Both the position numbers and the translations under genes were made by a program. From contig CAWBJW010000001.1 in the NCBI GenBank assembly GCA_963789255.1, positions 930,001 through 994,000 on the forward strand: a stretch of 64,000 nucleotides of DNA. Reading direction: 5' to 3'. Positions 7,273 to 16,967 of this stretch are shown piece by piece. A model generated the notes under the pieces. The model saw only the letters and a program-made list of their open reading frames with translations. It ran no database searches and was not told where the DNA came from. How positions within the stretch are numbered: the stretch's first letter is position 1; every line of letters begins with the position of its first letter. Origin of the DNA: DATARH01 sp963789255 (GTDB lineage Bacteria > Pseudomonadota > Alphaproteobacteria > ATCC43930 > CGMCC-115725).

Positions 7273-8365
7273 ATGCCGCTAGCCAGCCGCCGCTCGCGGC
7301 GCTCCAGCATCGACATCTGGCCAGGCTTCGTCGACGCCCTGGCGCAGCTCCTGATGGTGATCATCTTTATTCTCCTCGTGTTCACCGCCGGCCAGTTCAT
7401 GCTGGCGAACGCGCTGTCGGGCCGCGACAAGGCGCTCAAGGAGCTGCAGCAACAGGTCAGCCAGCTCGAGCGATTTGTTGTCCCTCGAGCGCAACGCCAA
7501 CCAGGATCTGCGCGCCAGCGCGGCCAGCCTCTCGACCCAGCTCAAGGCGACGCTCGCCGAACGCGACGCGTTGACGACGCAGGTCGCCGCGCTCGCCGCC
7601 AAGGCCAAGGACGCAGCGGCGCGGGCCGATCAGGCGAGCGGCCAATTGAGCGCGGCGACCACTCAGGTCGGCGCATTGCGCGCGCGCGCCAATGAGGCCG
7701 AGACGGCGCTGGCCGCCGAGCAGCAGACGAGCCGCGCCGCCCGCGCCCAGGTCGAAGAGCTGACCGCCTCGGTCGCCGCGTTGCGCGCGCAGCTCGCCCA
7801 GATCGCCGCGGCGCTGGATATCTCCGAGGCCAAGGCCAAGGACCAGGAGGCTCAGATCGCCGATCTCGGGCGCCGGCTCAACCTGGCGCTCGCCACCAAG
7901 GTGCAGGAACTGGCGCGCTACCGGTCGGAGTTTTTCGGCCGGCTGCGCCAGATCATCGGCGACCGCCCGGATATCCGCGTGGTTGGCGACCGTTTCGTGT
8001 TTCAGTCCGAAGTGCTGTTCGCGCCCGGCAAGGCCGATCTCGCCAACGGCGCGAAGCAGCAGCTCGATCCGGTGATCGCCGCGTTGAAGGAGATGTCCCA
8101 GAAGATCCCGAAAGACATCAACTGGGTGCTGCGGGTTGACGGACACACCGACCGTCAGCCGATCAGCAACGCGCAGTTCGCCTCGAATTGGGAACTGTCT
8201 GCGGCGCGCGCCATATCGGTCGTGCGCTACATGATCGCGCAAGGTATACCGCCGAACCGGCTTGCCGCCGCCGGCTTTGCCGACAACCAGCCGCTCGATC
8301 CCGGCAGCGGCGCGGCCGCCTATCGCCGCAACCGCCGGATCGAGCTGAGGCTCACCACGCCCTGA
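7273..8365 (+). CDS. OmpA/MotB-like peptidoglycan-binding protein (frameshifted)
   Basis: Partner of the upstream channel protein, about 363 residues once one extra base near 7468 is ignored. The N-terminal frame gives a short basic segment and one transmembrane helix with the family signature (IDIWPGFVDALAQLLMVIIF); after the shift the sequence continues as a long coiled coil and then an OmpA-like domain with VDGHTDRQPI, NWELSAARA and YRRNRRIELRL. Without correction the first frame ends in nonsense at 7695. Removing the G of CTC-G-AGC joins VSQL to SDLLSLERN cleanly. The gene is therefore either functional and mis-sequenced, or recently broken. Confidence 0.8.
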
Positions 8366-8567
8366 TGCGCCCCTTGCCGCAGGGAACCTGGCAAAAATCG
8401 GTGAGGCATTTTCGCATGGCTGCGATAGAGTGGATGCAACGCTTGCCGAACCAGGGTAAGATGCAAACGTGCCCGCAGGCGGCCCGGCGAGTGGCCGGCG
8501 CGACGCCTTCCCGATGAACGACAACACTGCCGGTCTAGCGGCCGGCACGACCAAGGGGTAAAAAACG

Positions 8568-9665
8568 ATGGCGCAAGTCGCCCTGCGTAAGATCGTCAAG
8601 ACCTTCGACAAGACCCCTGCGGTGCAGGGGATCGACCTCGATATCGCCGACCGCGAGTTCATCGTGCTGGTCGGCCCCTCCGGCTGCGGCAAGAGCACGA
8701 CCTTGCGGATGATCGCCGGGCTCGAAGAGGCAACCTCGGGCGAGATCTATATCGGCGACCAGCTCGTCAACGACGTACCGCCCAAGGACCGCGACATCGC
8801 GATGGTGTTTCAGAACTATGCGCTCTACCCGCACATGACGGTGTTCGAGAACATGTCGTTCGGACTGCGGCTGCGGAAATTTCCGAAGGCCGAGATCAAA
8901 GAGCGCGTCGAATACGCCGCGCGCATCCTCGACATCACCGATCTGCTCGCCCGCCAGCCAAAGCAGCTTTCGGGCGGCCAGCGCCAGCGCGTGGCGATGG
9001 GCCGTGCGATCGTGCGCAACCCCAAGGTGTTTCTGTTCGATGAGCCGCTGTCGAACCTCGACGCCAAATTGCGCGTCCAGATGCGTACCGAGATCAAGAA
9101 GGTCCATCAGAAGGTGACCACGACGACGGTCTATGTCACGCACGACCAGATCGAAGCGATGACGCTGGCCGACCGCGTCGTCGTGATGAATGCCGGGCGG
9201 ATCGAGCAGATCGGCACCCCATACGAGGTCTACCATCATCCGCTGACCCGCTTTGTCGCCGGGTTCATCGGCTCGCCGGCGATGAATTTCATGCCCTGTC
9301 GGCTCGTCGAGAACGGTGCCGGGCTGTCCGTGCGCCTGTCGGACCAGCTGAGCCTTCCAATTCCGCAAGAGCGCGTGGCGCGCTACCGCACGCGCACCGG
9401 CCAGGATTTGATCTTGGGCCTGCGTCCCGAGGACATCATCGAAAAGCGGAGCGATCTGCCGCCGGGCCAGGTCGGGTTCGACGTAACGCTTGATGTCGTC
9501 GAGCCGATGGGCATGGAAACGATGGTCTATTTCATCGTCGAAGGCGTCGAGGTCTGCGGCCGGGTCAATCCGAATGCGGCAGGCAAGGCCGGCGAGATCA
9601 TGCCGCTCGTCGCCGACCTCAATCATATGCATCTGATCGACCCGCGCACCGACGCCATTCTCTGA
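8568..9665 (+). CDS. Sugar-type ABC transporter ATPase (UgpC/MalK family)
   Basis: A 365-residue ATPase. Walker A is GPSGCGKST, the signature is LSGGQRQRVAMGRA, Walker B is VFLFDEPLSNLDAKLR, and the H-loop lies in VYVTHDQIEAMTLADRVVVM. The C-terminal third is the regulatory TOBE/MalK-type extension. This family energises importers for sugars, glycerol-3-phosphate or polyols. No permease or binding protein of this class is adjacent, so it is an orphan that probably serves a transporter elsewhere. The following SDR genes could be metabolic neighbours, but a substrate cannot be named. Confidence 0.93.
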   Translation: MAQVALRKIVKTFDKTPAVQGIDLDIADREFIVLVGPSGCGKSTTLRMIAGLEEATSGEIYIGDQLVNDVPPKDRDIAMVFQNYALYPHMTVFENMSFGLRLRKFPKAEIKERVEYAARILDITDLLARQPKQLSGGQRQRVAMGRAIVRNPKVFLFDEPLSNLDAKLRVQMRTEIKKVHQKVTTTTVYVTHDQIEAMTLADRVVVMNAGRIEQIGTPYEVYHHPLTRFVAGFIGSPAMNFMPCRLVENGAGLSVRLSDQLSLPIPQERVARYRTRTGQDLILGLRPEDIIEKRSDLPPGQVGFDVTLDVVEPMGMETMVYFIVEGVEVCGRVNPNAAGKAGEIMPLVADLNHMHLIDPRTDAIL

Positions 9666-9762
9666 TACCGGGTTCGATCGGCCGCGGACCTCGCGTTGCC
9701 GCGCGGCAGGCGGCCGCGGCGGTTCGTGCCTCCTCCTAACGCAGCATCAGGCGGAGAGCGGG

Positions 9763-10521
9763 ATGGACGTGCGGGACAAGGTGGTCGCGATCACCGGGGC
9801 GGCACGCGGCCTCGGCCAGGAATTCGCCCGCAGCCTCGCTGCGGCCGGCGCCCGGGTGATCGCCGCCGACATCAACGATTGCGCGGCGACCCTCGAACTC
9901 GTCGCTGCCGAAGACGGCGCCGGCATCGCCGCCCGGCTCGACGTCACCGATGTCGCCTCCGCCCGCGCCATGGTCGAGGCGGGCCTCAAGGCATTCGGGC
10001 ATATCGACGCGCTGATCAACAATGCCGCGCTCTATGGCGCGCTGCACGGCGGCCGCTTCGACGCGATCGACGAGGCGGAGTGGGACGCCGCGATGGCGGT
10101 CAATGTCAAAGGCATCTGGAATTGCTGCAAGGCGGCGGTGCCGGCGATGAAAGAGGCGGGCGGCGGCAGCATCGTCAACATCGCCTCGCTCGCCGCGACC
10201 TACGGCATGCCCTACGGGCTGCATTACACGACCTCGAAAGCCGCGGTCATCGGCCTGACCCGGGGCCTCGCGCGCGAACTCGGCCGCGACCGCATCCGCG
10301 TCAACGCGCTGGCGCCGAGCGCGGTCATCACCGAGGGCACCCGTGAATTTTTCGGAAACAAGCTCGACCGCGCCTTGGATACGATCAAGTCCGGCCAGAC
10401 GATCCGGCGCAATCTGATGCCGGCAGACCTCGTCGGCACGGTGATGTGGCTGATTTCCGACGCCAGCGGGTTTGTTACCGGGCAGACCATCGCGGTCGAC
10501 GGCGGCACCGTCATGTTGTGA
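9763..10521 (+). CDS. SDR-family oxidoreductase (FabG-like)
   Basis: A classical 252-residue short-chain dehydrogenase. It has the Rossmann motif TGAARGLG near residue 11, NNAA near residue 84, a catalytic Ser in NIASL, the YTTSK catalytic Tyr-Lys pair, and a C-terminal FVTGQTIAVDGG. NAD(P)-dependent; substrate unknown. It precedes a second SDR by 28 bp, and the two are probably co-transcribed for oxidation of a sugar, polyol or hydroxyacid. Confidence 0.9.
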   Translation: MDVRDKVVAITGAARGLGQEFARSLAAAGARVIAADINDCAATLELVAAEDGAGIAARLDVTDVASARAMVEAGLKAFGHIDALINNAALYGALHGGRFDAIDEAEWDAAMAVNVKGIWNCCKAAVPAMKEAGGGSIVNIASLAATYGMPYGLHYTTSKAAVIGLTRGLARELGRDRIRVNALAPSAVITEGTREFFGNKLDRALDTIKSGQTIRRNLMPADLVGTVMWLISDASGFVTGQTIAVDGGTVML

Positions 10522-10549
10522 GCCGGCCTAAAGGACGGGGAGGCAAGCC

Positions 10550-11306
10550 ATGCAGCTGGCCGGAAAGGCGGCGCTGATCGGCGGCGCCGGCGGCGGGATT
10601 TGCCGGGCGATCGCGGTGGCCTTTGCCAAAGAGGGCGCGGCGGTCGCCTGCGTCGACATCGACCCCGCCGCGGCGGCCGAAACCGCGCGGCTGGTCGGCG
10701 AAGCCGGCGGCCAATCAATGTCGCAAGCCTGCGACGTCGCCGACGAAAGCCAGACGCTTGCCGCTGCCGCGGCGGCCCATCGCGAATTTGGCCGGCTCGA
10801 CATCCTGGTCAGCGGCGCGGCGCCGCACGATCCGGGCGGCACCATCATCGAAACCAGCCTCGCCGATTGGCAGCGTGTGCTCGACATCAACCTGACCGGC
10901 GCCTTTTTGCTGAGCCGCGCCGTATTGCCCATAATGATCGCCGGCGATGGCGGATCGATCATCTTCATCGCTTCGCAGACTGGGCCGCGTCGGCAGCGCC
11001 GGGCGCGCCGCTTATTGCGCGACAAAGGGCGCCCTGATCCAGCTCGCCAAGGTCATGGCGATCGACCACGCCGCCCAGAACATCCGGGTCAACACGCTGT
11101 CGCCCGGCGCGGTCGAGACCGAGCGGACCTTGCGCCGCTACGGCTCGTTCGCCGCGGCGAACCAGGCGATCGGCGGAAAGCACCTGACCGGCCGGCTCGG
11201 CCGCCCCGACGAGATCGCCGGCGCCGCGGTGTTCCTCGCCGGCGACGCCGCCAGTTTCGTCACCGGCAGCGACCTCCTGGTCGACGGCGGCTACACGGCG
11301 ATCTGA
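10550..11306 (+). CDS. Second SDR-family oxidoreductase (frameshifted)
   Basis: About 251 residues if one extra G in the GGG at 10982-10984 is ignored. The N-terminal part has a Gly-rich cofactor loop that reads GGAGGGICRAI instead of the usual TGxxxGxG, then INLTGAFLLSRAV and IIFIASQTG. The second frame continues VGSAGRAAYCATKGALIQL with the catalytic YCATK, then RVNTLSPGAVETERT and FVTGSDLLVDGG. The two halves join without loss of any conserved element. A start with a Shine-Dalgarno (GGGGAGG) follows the previous gene closely. It converges with the restriction enzyme gene. Confidence 0.82.
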
Positions 11307-11344
11307 GCGCCCGAACCGGGTGCGCTGCCGCTGCGACGATGAGG

Positions 11345-14300
11345 TCAGGCTGAGCCGCTTGCTTGGCGCATCGCCGCCACAATCGCCATTGTGTCAACGC
11401 TGACGCGAGTGACGCGGCCCAGCAGATCGATCACCTTGTCCTTGTAGTCGGCGAACCGATAGGTGTTGAACTTCTCGCGGATCGTCGGGTCGCGCGGCGT
11501 CTTTTCCTTGTGCTGGTCGAGCACCCATTCGAGCGCCGAGCGGTTGCCGAGCCGGTAATCCCAGGCCGGCGCGGGGATGCCGGTAAGCTGAGTCTCGGTG
11601 TCGAGCACGATGGCGCCGACGCTCTTGTCGGCGCGCAATAATGCCCTCGGCGCCAGCCCGGCCCTGCTCGCATGCTCGTCGGGCACATCGATGCGCCGCA
11701 GCTTCCACGGCTCAACAGTCTCGTAGCCGATATGCAGCGCCATCAGCCGGTCGCCCCACTCGGCCCACCGCCAGAAATCGCCATAGAACGGGATGCGCGG
11801 GAACTCGCGCTTGAGGTTCAGCGCGTATTTCTCGCGATAGGCCGGGTCGTGCAGCACCCCGTAGACGTAGTGAAAAATGGCGTCCTTGGTGATCGGACGC
11901 TTGGGCGGCGCTCCAGTCTCGTATTGCGCGCGAAACTGATCGAGCGCCCAGTCGGTGATGTTGTCGATGCGCTGACCGCCGAGGTAGCGATACCGAGCCA
12001 GCACCTGAGCCGCGCTCGGCATGAAGATGTCCTTATTGGGAACATTATCAAATGCGATTATGCCGAACTCCGTCCGCTCTTCAGAAGAAAATGCAAAAGC
12101 CGTATTAGCGCCGGCCTCCGGACCAAAGAGCTGTGGCACCTGGTAAACCATCTCGTTGAGGTGCCTATCAAAGTATAAATTTTTCTTTGTGAATGGCCTA
12201 TAGAAGCTATTGGTCACCAATTTTGAATCAAAACCGTAATGACGACCCGCTTGAAGATCGTTTTTGACAGCACGCGTCCATTTAATTATCTCCGCATTCT
12301 CCTCTCGGATGTCTAAGGGATGTGGAGGACTCGATAGGCGTTTGACGTTTGCATTATATATCTCAATAAAGAATTGAATTTTTGCTGTAAGATTTTTGGG
12401 ATTGCGATCGTACGCCCAATCGTCACGATTTGTAACGACACCTAACGTGAATAGTTTAAAAATCGCACGCTCCTGCCCAGGCACTCTTGTAGCCTTCGTC
12501 CTCTTGTCCGCAATAGTAACAAACGTCTCAAATTCGCTAGCCACGTAGTTGATCCAGCCGTGGTTATCAGTCGGTTCAATTTCCTCGAAGGTGACACGCT
12601 GCAAATTTGAGTCCGCGAGGAATGACCGCTTTTCTTCCGCTGTCTCTAGTTGCGGACGGCGCGCGTAACGTATGCGGCAGCCGTGCCCTTTCGCGCGCTT
12701 TACCAAAAAGCTGATGGCAACCCCGGTTTGAATTCCGAACACGTTGTTGCGAGTGCCTGATAGCCGGGCGTCCGCGCGGACATCGCCACCGAGATCGACA
12801 ATCCATATTTCGCTGAACTCGTCCGCCACCATCTTGCGGAACCCGTCGAAGGTGCGGCTTTCGACGAAGCTGCGGTTGGTCACGAAAGCGACGATGCCGT
12901 TCTCGTCTATGCGGTCCGAGGCCCAGCGGAAAAACCGGGCGTACATGTCGTAGAGCTTGGTCTTCTGAGCGGTCGAGGCAGCGATGTAGGTTTCCTTGAT
13001 GCGCTGGTCGATTGCCGGATAGGTACGGTTCTTGTTGTTCTCGTTCTCGTTGAGCTGGTTGGCGTTGTAAGGCGGATTACCGATGATGACGCTGATCTTG
13101 CGCTCATTCTGACGCTTGATACGGGCGACATTTTCTTCCGACAGCGCGCCGAGAAAATCGCCCTGCCGGCCGCGCTGGCGCAACCCGGCGATATTGTCGA
13201 GCGTGTCGACAAAGCACAAATTCGGGTATTCCTCATACTCGCCGGTCAAGGCCGCGTAGGTCGCCTCGATATTCAGGTTGGCGACGTAATAGGGCAGGAT
13301 AGCCACCTCGTTGGCGTGCAATTCCTCGCGGTATTTATAATTGAGCTTGGCCGGCTGGCCGCGGAAATGCTCGATCAATTCGGCGATGAAGGTGCCGGTG
13401 CCGGCGGCCGGGTCGAGGATTTCGACGTTCCGGTCGATCAACTGCTTGCCGAAATGGTGCTGGCACAGCCAGTCGGCGCTTTCGACCATGAAGCGCACGA
13501 TCTCGCTCGGCGTATAGACGACACCGAGGCGGTCAGCGGCCTTCGGGTTGTAGATCTTGTAGAAGTTCTCATAGACGACCTTGAGGAAGGTCTGCTTCTC
13601 GTGATGGCTCGACACCAGCGCGGCGGCCGAGCGGATCGCCGCGTAGTACGATCTCAGCCCCTCCAAGGTCTGGTGTTTCACCGCCCCGGTAAAAAAGGTT
13701 TCCTCGAGCCGATACAATTCCCGCGCGACGTTGTTCTGCCGGTGAAAATCGGCATTGTCGAAGACATGCGAGAAAATCTCCTCGGTCAGGATGTGCTGGA
13801 TCAGCATCTCGCGCACATCCGCCGCGGTGACGCTCGGGTTGATCGTCTCCTGCGCGTGCTTGAGGAAGCGGATCGCCGCGGCATGGAACGCCGGGTTTTC
13901 CGCTTCGGCGCGCTCGATCATCGAGCGGAGCGCCTCCAGAACTGCCGGCAGGTCGGCCTTGAACTGCGCGACGGCCTTGCGGAAGTCGGCGATCTCGGGG
14001 CGCTCGTGCGAGAAGAACAACCCGAGGAGCTTTTCCAGCTGTTCCGGGTCGTCGGCCTTGCACCGCATCACCTCCTGGCGGTCCTGGATCAGGACCGCCT
14101 CGTGCGAATCCTCGAAGACGATGTTGTCCTGGGGATACCCGCGCCGGAATTTTTTCTCGATCTCGTTGTCGAGATCGTCGTCTTCGTCCTTTGCCTCCCA
14201 ATAGCCGAACGGGACCCGCAACTCGTGCAACAAGGCCCCATCGATGAAGCGGCGGTCGCGCGTCGCCGTGTCGAGCCGGTACTCGGGAACGAAGATCAGT

Positions 14301-14431
14301 TTCTTCGACCGCCCCCAATCCTTGATCAGCGTCTTGAACGCCTCGCGAACGACTGACTCGCGCACCTCACCGGACACGCGCCGCAGATCCGAGAGGTCGT
14401 TGAGATACCGGCTTATAAGCTGCTGGCTCAT
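11345..14431 (-). CDS. Single-chain restriction-modification enzyme (type IIG/ISP-like)
   Basis: A 1028-residue fused enzyme. The N-terminal part carries a PD-(D/E)xK-like nuclease signature, Asp64 (FIDGALL) and Glu79-Ala-Lys81 (YWEAK). A helical coupler follows, then an N6-adenine methyltransferase with SAM motif DPAAGTGTF at 340-348 and catalytic NPPY at 452-455. The target-recognition region (about residues 620-800) and a C-terminal coupler domain complete it. No helicase motor is evident, as far as I can see, which separates it from long type ISP enzymes. Such enzymes both protect and cleave DNA by themselves, so no partner gene is needed. The DNA encoding residues 620-800 (12040-12560) is markedly AT-rich compared with the rest of the gene. 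Confidence 0.9.
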   Translation of the reverse strand: MSQQLISRYLNDLSDLRRVSGEVRESVVREAFKTLIKDWGRSKKLIFVPEYRLDTATRDRRFIDGALLHELRVPFGYWEAKDEDDDLDNEIEKKFRRGYPQDNIVFEDSHEAVLIQDRQEVMRCKADDPEQLEKLLGLFFSHERPEIADFRKAVAQFKADLPAVLEALRSMIERAEAENPAFHAAAIRFLKHAQETINPSVTAADVREMLIQHILTEEIFSHVFDNADFHRQNNVARELYRLEETFFTGAVKHQTLEGLRSYYAAIRSAAALVSSHHEKQTFLKVVYENFYKIYNPKAADRLGVVYTPSEIVRFMVESADWLCQHHFGKQLIDRNVEILDPAAGTGTFIAELIEHFRGQPAKLNYKYREELHANEVAILPYYVANLNIEATYAALTGEYEEYPNLCFVDTLDNIAGLRQRGRQGDFLGALSEENVARIKRQNERKISVIIGNPPYNANQLNENENNKNRTYPAIDQRIKETYIAASTAQKTKLYDMYARFFRWASDRIDENGIVAFVTNRSFVESRTFDGFRKMVADEFSEIWIVDLGGDVRADARLSGTRNNVFGIQTGVAISFLVKRAKGHGCRIRYARRPQLETAEEKRSFLADSNLQRVTFEEIEPTDNHGWINYVASEFETFVTIADKRTKATRVPGQERAIFKLFTLGVVTNRDDWAYDRNPKNLTAKIQFFIEIYNANVKRLSSPPHPLDIREENAEIIKWTRAVKNDLQAGRHYGFDSKLVTNSFYRPFTKKNLYFDRHLNEMVYQVPQLFGPEAGANTAFAFSSEERTEFGIIAFDNVPNKDIFMPSAAQVLARYRYLGGQRIDNITDWALDQFRAQYETGAPPKRPITKDAIFHYVYGVLHDPAYREKYALNLKREFPRIPFYGDFWRWAEWGDRLMALHIGYETVEPWKLRRIDVPDEHASRAGLAPRALLRADKSVGAIVLDTETQLTGIPAPAWDYRLGNRSALEWVLDQHKEKTPRDPTIREKFNTYRFADYKDKVIDLLGRVTRVSVDTMAIVAAMRQASGSA

Positions 14432-14778
14432 GCGTGGATGATATCGCCAATTGCCGGCTCGTTCTCGCCTTATCGCGCGCGACCTTAGCGCCTAAACCAT
14501 CGACGCTAATTTTGCCACATTCGTATGGTATCGTGAGCGCAATTCGAATTGGGCGAGAGGGTGGCGAAGGGCTGTGGGTGCAAATTTTCTGAAAGGGCCG
14601 CAGGCGAGGCCGGGCGGACGCAGCCAGCGGCCGTCCGGCTGTCGGCGGCGGCAACCCCCGCGCGAGCCAGCCTGATGCTGCCCAGTAATAACAGGTGGAA
14701 CAGGTGGCCGCGCTCTATCGCAGGTTGCCGCGGCGGCGGGTTAGCTCAGCGCGTCGACATGGTCGAGGCGCGGCCCGC
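14432..14778. other. Intergenic region without a recognised gene
   Basis: About 350 bp between the restriction enzyme start and the 3' end of the metallophosphatase. The first 120 bp is less GC-rich and should hold the restriction gene promoter. The segment 14608-14640 can form an imperfect GC-rich stem (GCCGGGCGGACG against CCGTCCGGC). A tRNA D-arm-like string at 14738-14750 is not part of a complete tRNA. I see no protein gene. Confidence 0.5.
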
Positions 14779-15589
14779 TCAGGCCTCGACGACCTCCAGC
14801 ACCGTGCCGTCGGGAGCGAAGGCGGCGGCGATGAGGCGGCCGCCGCGGCCGGCGCCGGCGTCGAGCGAGACCGCGAATTCAGCTTCGACGAGACCGCGCA
14901 TTTGCCGGTCGAAGCCGCAAACCACGCGGCGAAAGCCGTCGAACGGCGCGGCGAGATCGAGAATGTCGCGATCGCTCCACCAGAAGGCGTCGCCCTGGCC
15001 GGCGAGCGGGCGCGCGGCATCGACCCCGGCATGGACGAACAGCAGCCGGTTGTCGTCGCTGACCGCGGCGTGGCGCAGGCGGGCGAACAGCGTGGTATGG
15101 CCGGGCGCCGCATTCATCGCGTTGCGCAGCCCGCTCGTCCAGCGGGTGATCGTGCGCGGTCCGTCGCGGCTCGCCGCGAAGCCCAGCCGCAACTCCCCGC
15201 CATAGGCGCGCACCGTCGGCTCGATGCCCTCGCGCACCATCCACGCCAGCACCTCGCCGGGGTTGGGGGCGAATTGCAGCTGCAGCAGCTTTTGCCACAT
15301 CTCTTCCTGTGCGCCGCGCAGGAACACGACATCGCAGGCAAGGCCGCGCGGCCGCGCCAGGACGCGGCGGCGGAAATCCGAGCAGCTCGTCGATCGTCGC
15401 CGTGACCGCGCTGCCCCGTCCGAAATAATTGCCGAGATAGACGATCCGGTCGCCGTCGACGAACCGCGCGGCGATGCGGTCATGCAGCCGGCCGAGCCGC
15501 TCTGCCTCGCCATGGACGGCCGCCACCGCCCAGATCCGCCGCGCCTTGCGCAGCCGGGCGAATTTCCCGTCGGCGGCGCGGCCGTCCAC
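14779..15589 (-). CDS. Calcineurin-like metallophosphoesterase (frameshifted)
   Basis: About 269 residues with one extra base near 15373. The start is GTG 15589. The first frame gives WAVAAVHGEAERLGRLHDRI, GDRIVYLGNYFGRGSAV and TIDELLGF, the order of a serine/threonine-phosphatase-like metallophosphoesterase; the second frame gives LACDVVFLRGAQEEM, RLLFVHAGVD and the C-terminal GGRLIAAAF. The family's GDxHG and GDxxDRG motifs appear as AVHGE and GNYFGRG, so several usual metal-binding Asp are replaced by Ala or Asn. That substitution is seen in some alphaproteobacterial relatives located beside carD, so activity is uncertain. It lies 34 bp downstream of carD. Confidence 0.72.
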
Positions 15590-15623
15590 CTGCGATGCGG
15601 CTCCGGCCCGCCCGCGTCGCCGG

Positions 15624-16121
15624 TCAGGCCGCCAGCATCTGCTCGACCCGCTGGGTCGCGGTCGTCTCGTCGATCCGCTCGACCGCCGCGTACTCGCGCA
15701 CAAAGCGATCGAGCGCCGCCTGGTAGATCTGCCGCTCGCTGTAGGACTGCTCGGGCTGGCCGGTATTGCGAAACAGGTCGCGCACCACTTCCGCGATCGA
15801 GGCCGGATCGCCCGAGGCGATCTTGGCCTGATATTCCTGCGCCCGCCGGCTCCACATCGTGCGCTTGGCCCGCGAGCGACCGCGCAACTTGGCGAGCGCG
15901 GCATCCATTTCCTTGCGGCTCGACAGCTTGCGCAGACCGGATATCTTGGCCTTCGCCAACGGCACCCGCAACGTCATGCGATCCTTGTCGAACGTCACGA
16001 CAAACACGTTCAGCGTGTAGCCGGCAATTTCCTGGATCTCAATGGAAGTGATCTTGCCCACGCCATGGGTGGGATAGACCACGAGATCGCCTGTGGCGAA
16101 TGGCACCTTCTCGGCCGTCAT
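15624..16121 (-). CDS. carD: CarD-family transcriptional regulator
   Basis: A 165-residue protein. The N-terminal Tudor-like RNA-polymerase interaction domain begins FATGDLVVYPTHGVGKI and includes VVTFDKDRMTLRVPLAKA; the C-terminal helical DNA-binding domain contains RRAQEYQAKIASGDPASIAEVVRDLF and a terminal YAAVERIDE segment. CarD binds the RNA polymerase beta subunit and stabilises open promoter complexes, notably at rRNA promoters. It follows fdxA, a common alphaproteobacterial pairing. The ATG at 16121 gives the standard length. Confidence 0.95.
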   Translation of the reverse strand: MTAEKVPFATGDLVVYPTHGVGKITSIEIQEIAGYTLNVFVVTFDKDRMTLRVPLAKAKISGLRKLSSRKEMDAALAKLRGRSRAKRTMWSRRAQEYQAKIASGDPASIAEVVRDLFRNTGQPEQSYSERQIYQAALDRFVREYAAVERIDETTATQRVEQMLAA

Positions 16122-16338
16122 ATCCGTCTCTCGCACAACCCGACTGGCGCTGACGCGACGCGTTTCACCGCCGGCGGCCCAAGGCGGCCGTCCACACCTC
16201 AACGAAGAGCGCGGAACCGAGGGAAAGGCGTCGACAGCGCCGGCAAATTTATAACACGAAATGCCCGGCCGGGCCAGCAGATCAGCTATGCTCGCCCGGC
16301 AGACGGGCGAGCCCATTCCTCGAACAGGGCGCGGGCGT

Positions 16339-16674
16339 CTAACGGCCGCCGGGATTGGGGGTGAAAAACTTCTCGTACTTGTCCTCAACCGCTTTCCACT
16401 CATCCGCGTCTTCCGGATAAGGCTTCTTGCGGGTGATGTTGGGCCAGGAAGCGGCGTATTCGCGATTGAGCTCCAGCCACCGCTCCGCCGCAGGTTCGCT
16501 ATCGGGAATGATCGCTTCCACCGGGCATTCGGGCTCGCAGACCCCGCAATCGATGCACTCGTCGGGATGGATGACGAGCATGTTCTCGCCCTCATAGAAG
16601 CAATCGACCGGGCACACCTCGACGCAATCCATGTACTTGCAGCGGATGCAGGCTTCAGTGACGACGTAGGTCAT
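16339..16674 (-). CDS. fdxA: Ferredoxin FdxA (7Fe-8S type)
   Basis: A 111-residue ferredoxin. It has CIRCKYMDCVEVCPVDCF near the N-terminus and CIDCGVCEPECP around residue 40, the Cys spacing of a [3Fe-4S][4Fe-4S] Azotobacter-type ferredoxin, followed by the conserved C-terminal extension (SWPNITRKKP). It is a soluble electron carrier. It lies upstream of carD with about 217 bp between them. Confidence 0.96.
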   Translation of the reverse strand: MTYVVTEACIRCKYMDCVEVCPVDCFYEGENMLVIHPDECIDCGVCEPECPVEAIIPDSEPAAERWLELNREYAASWPNITRKKPYPEDADEWKAVEDKYEKFFTPNPGGR

Positions 16675-16967
16675 GGTGTCGCGTTCTTCTCCTCGGGTTC
16701 ACGCTGTTTTGCCGCATCGATGATATGGGGTGGGCGATCCCTCCCCGCTCGGCCGCTCGCCGCCTTGCGTAGCACGCGCGTTGCCGCGCGGGCAAGCCCG
16801 TGCCGCCGCTTCGGCGGCCCCGCGCCAGGGTTTGCGATCGTCCCGGGCGTCCGGCGACGCCCGGGACTGCCTCGGCCTGCGCCGGTTGCCGCATATCGTC
16901 AGCGGAAATTTTAGCCGTGTGTGGCACGTTATGCGCCATCGTCTCTCAGTTCGGACACGGGTCCCTC

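Noticed and set aside
5364..8365. Zorya anti-phage system
   Set aside because: The channel and OmpA-like proteins fit ZorA/ZorB only loosely, and no ZorC/D/E-type gene is near; SDR and ABC genes follow.
8188..8517. Open frame extending past the OmpA-like gene
   Set aside because: It is an out-of-frame reading of the OmpA domain without start signals.
14738..14760. GGGTTAGCTCAGC resembles a tRNA D-arm
   Set aside because: No acceptor, anticodon or T-arm (GGTTCGAATCC-like) follows at the right distance, and the sequence runs into the metallophosphatase 3' end.
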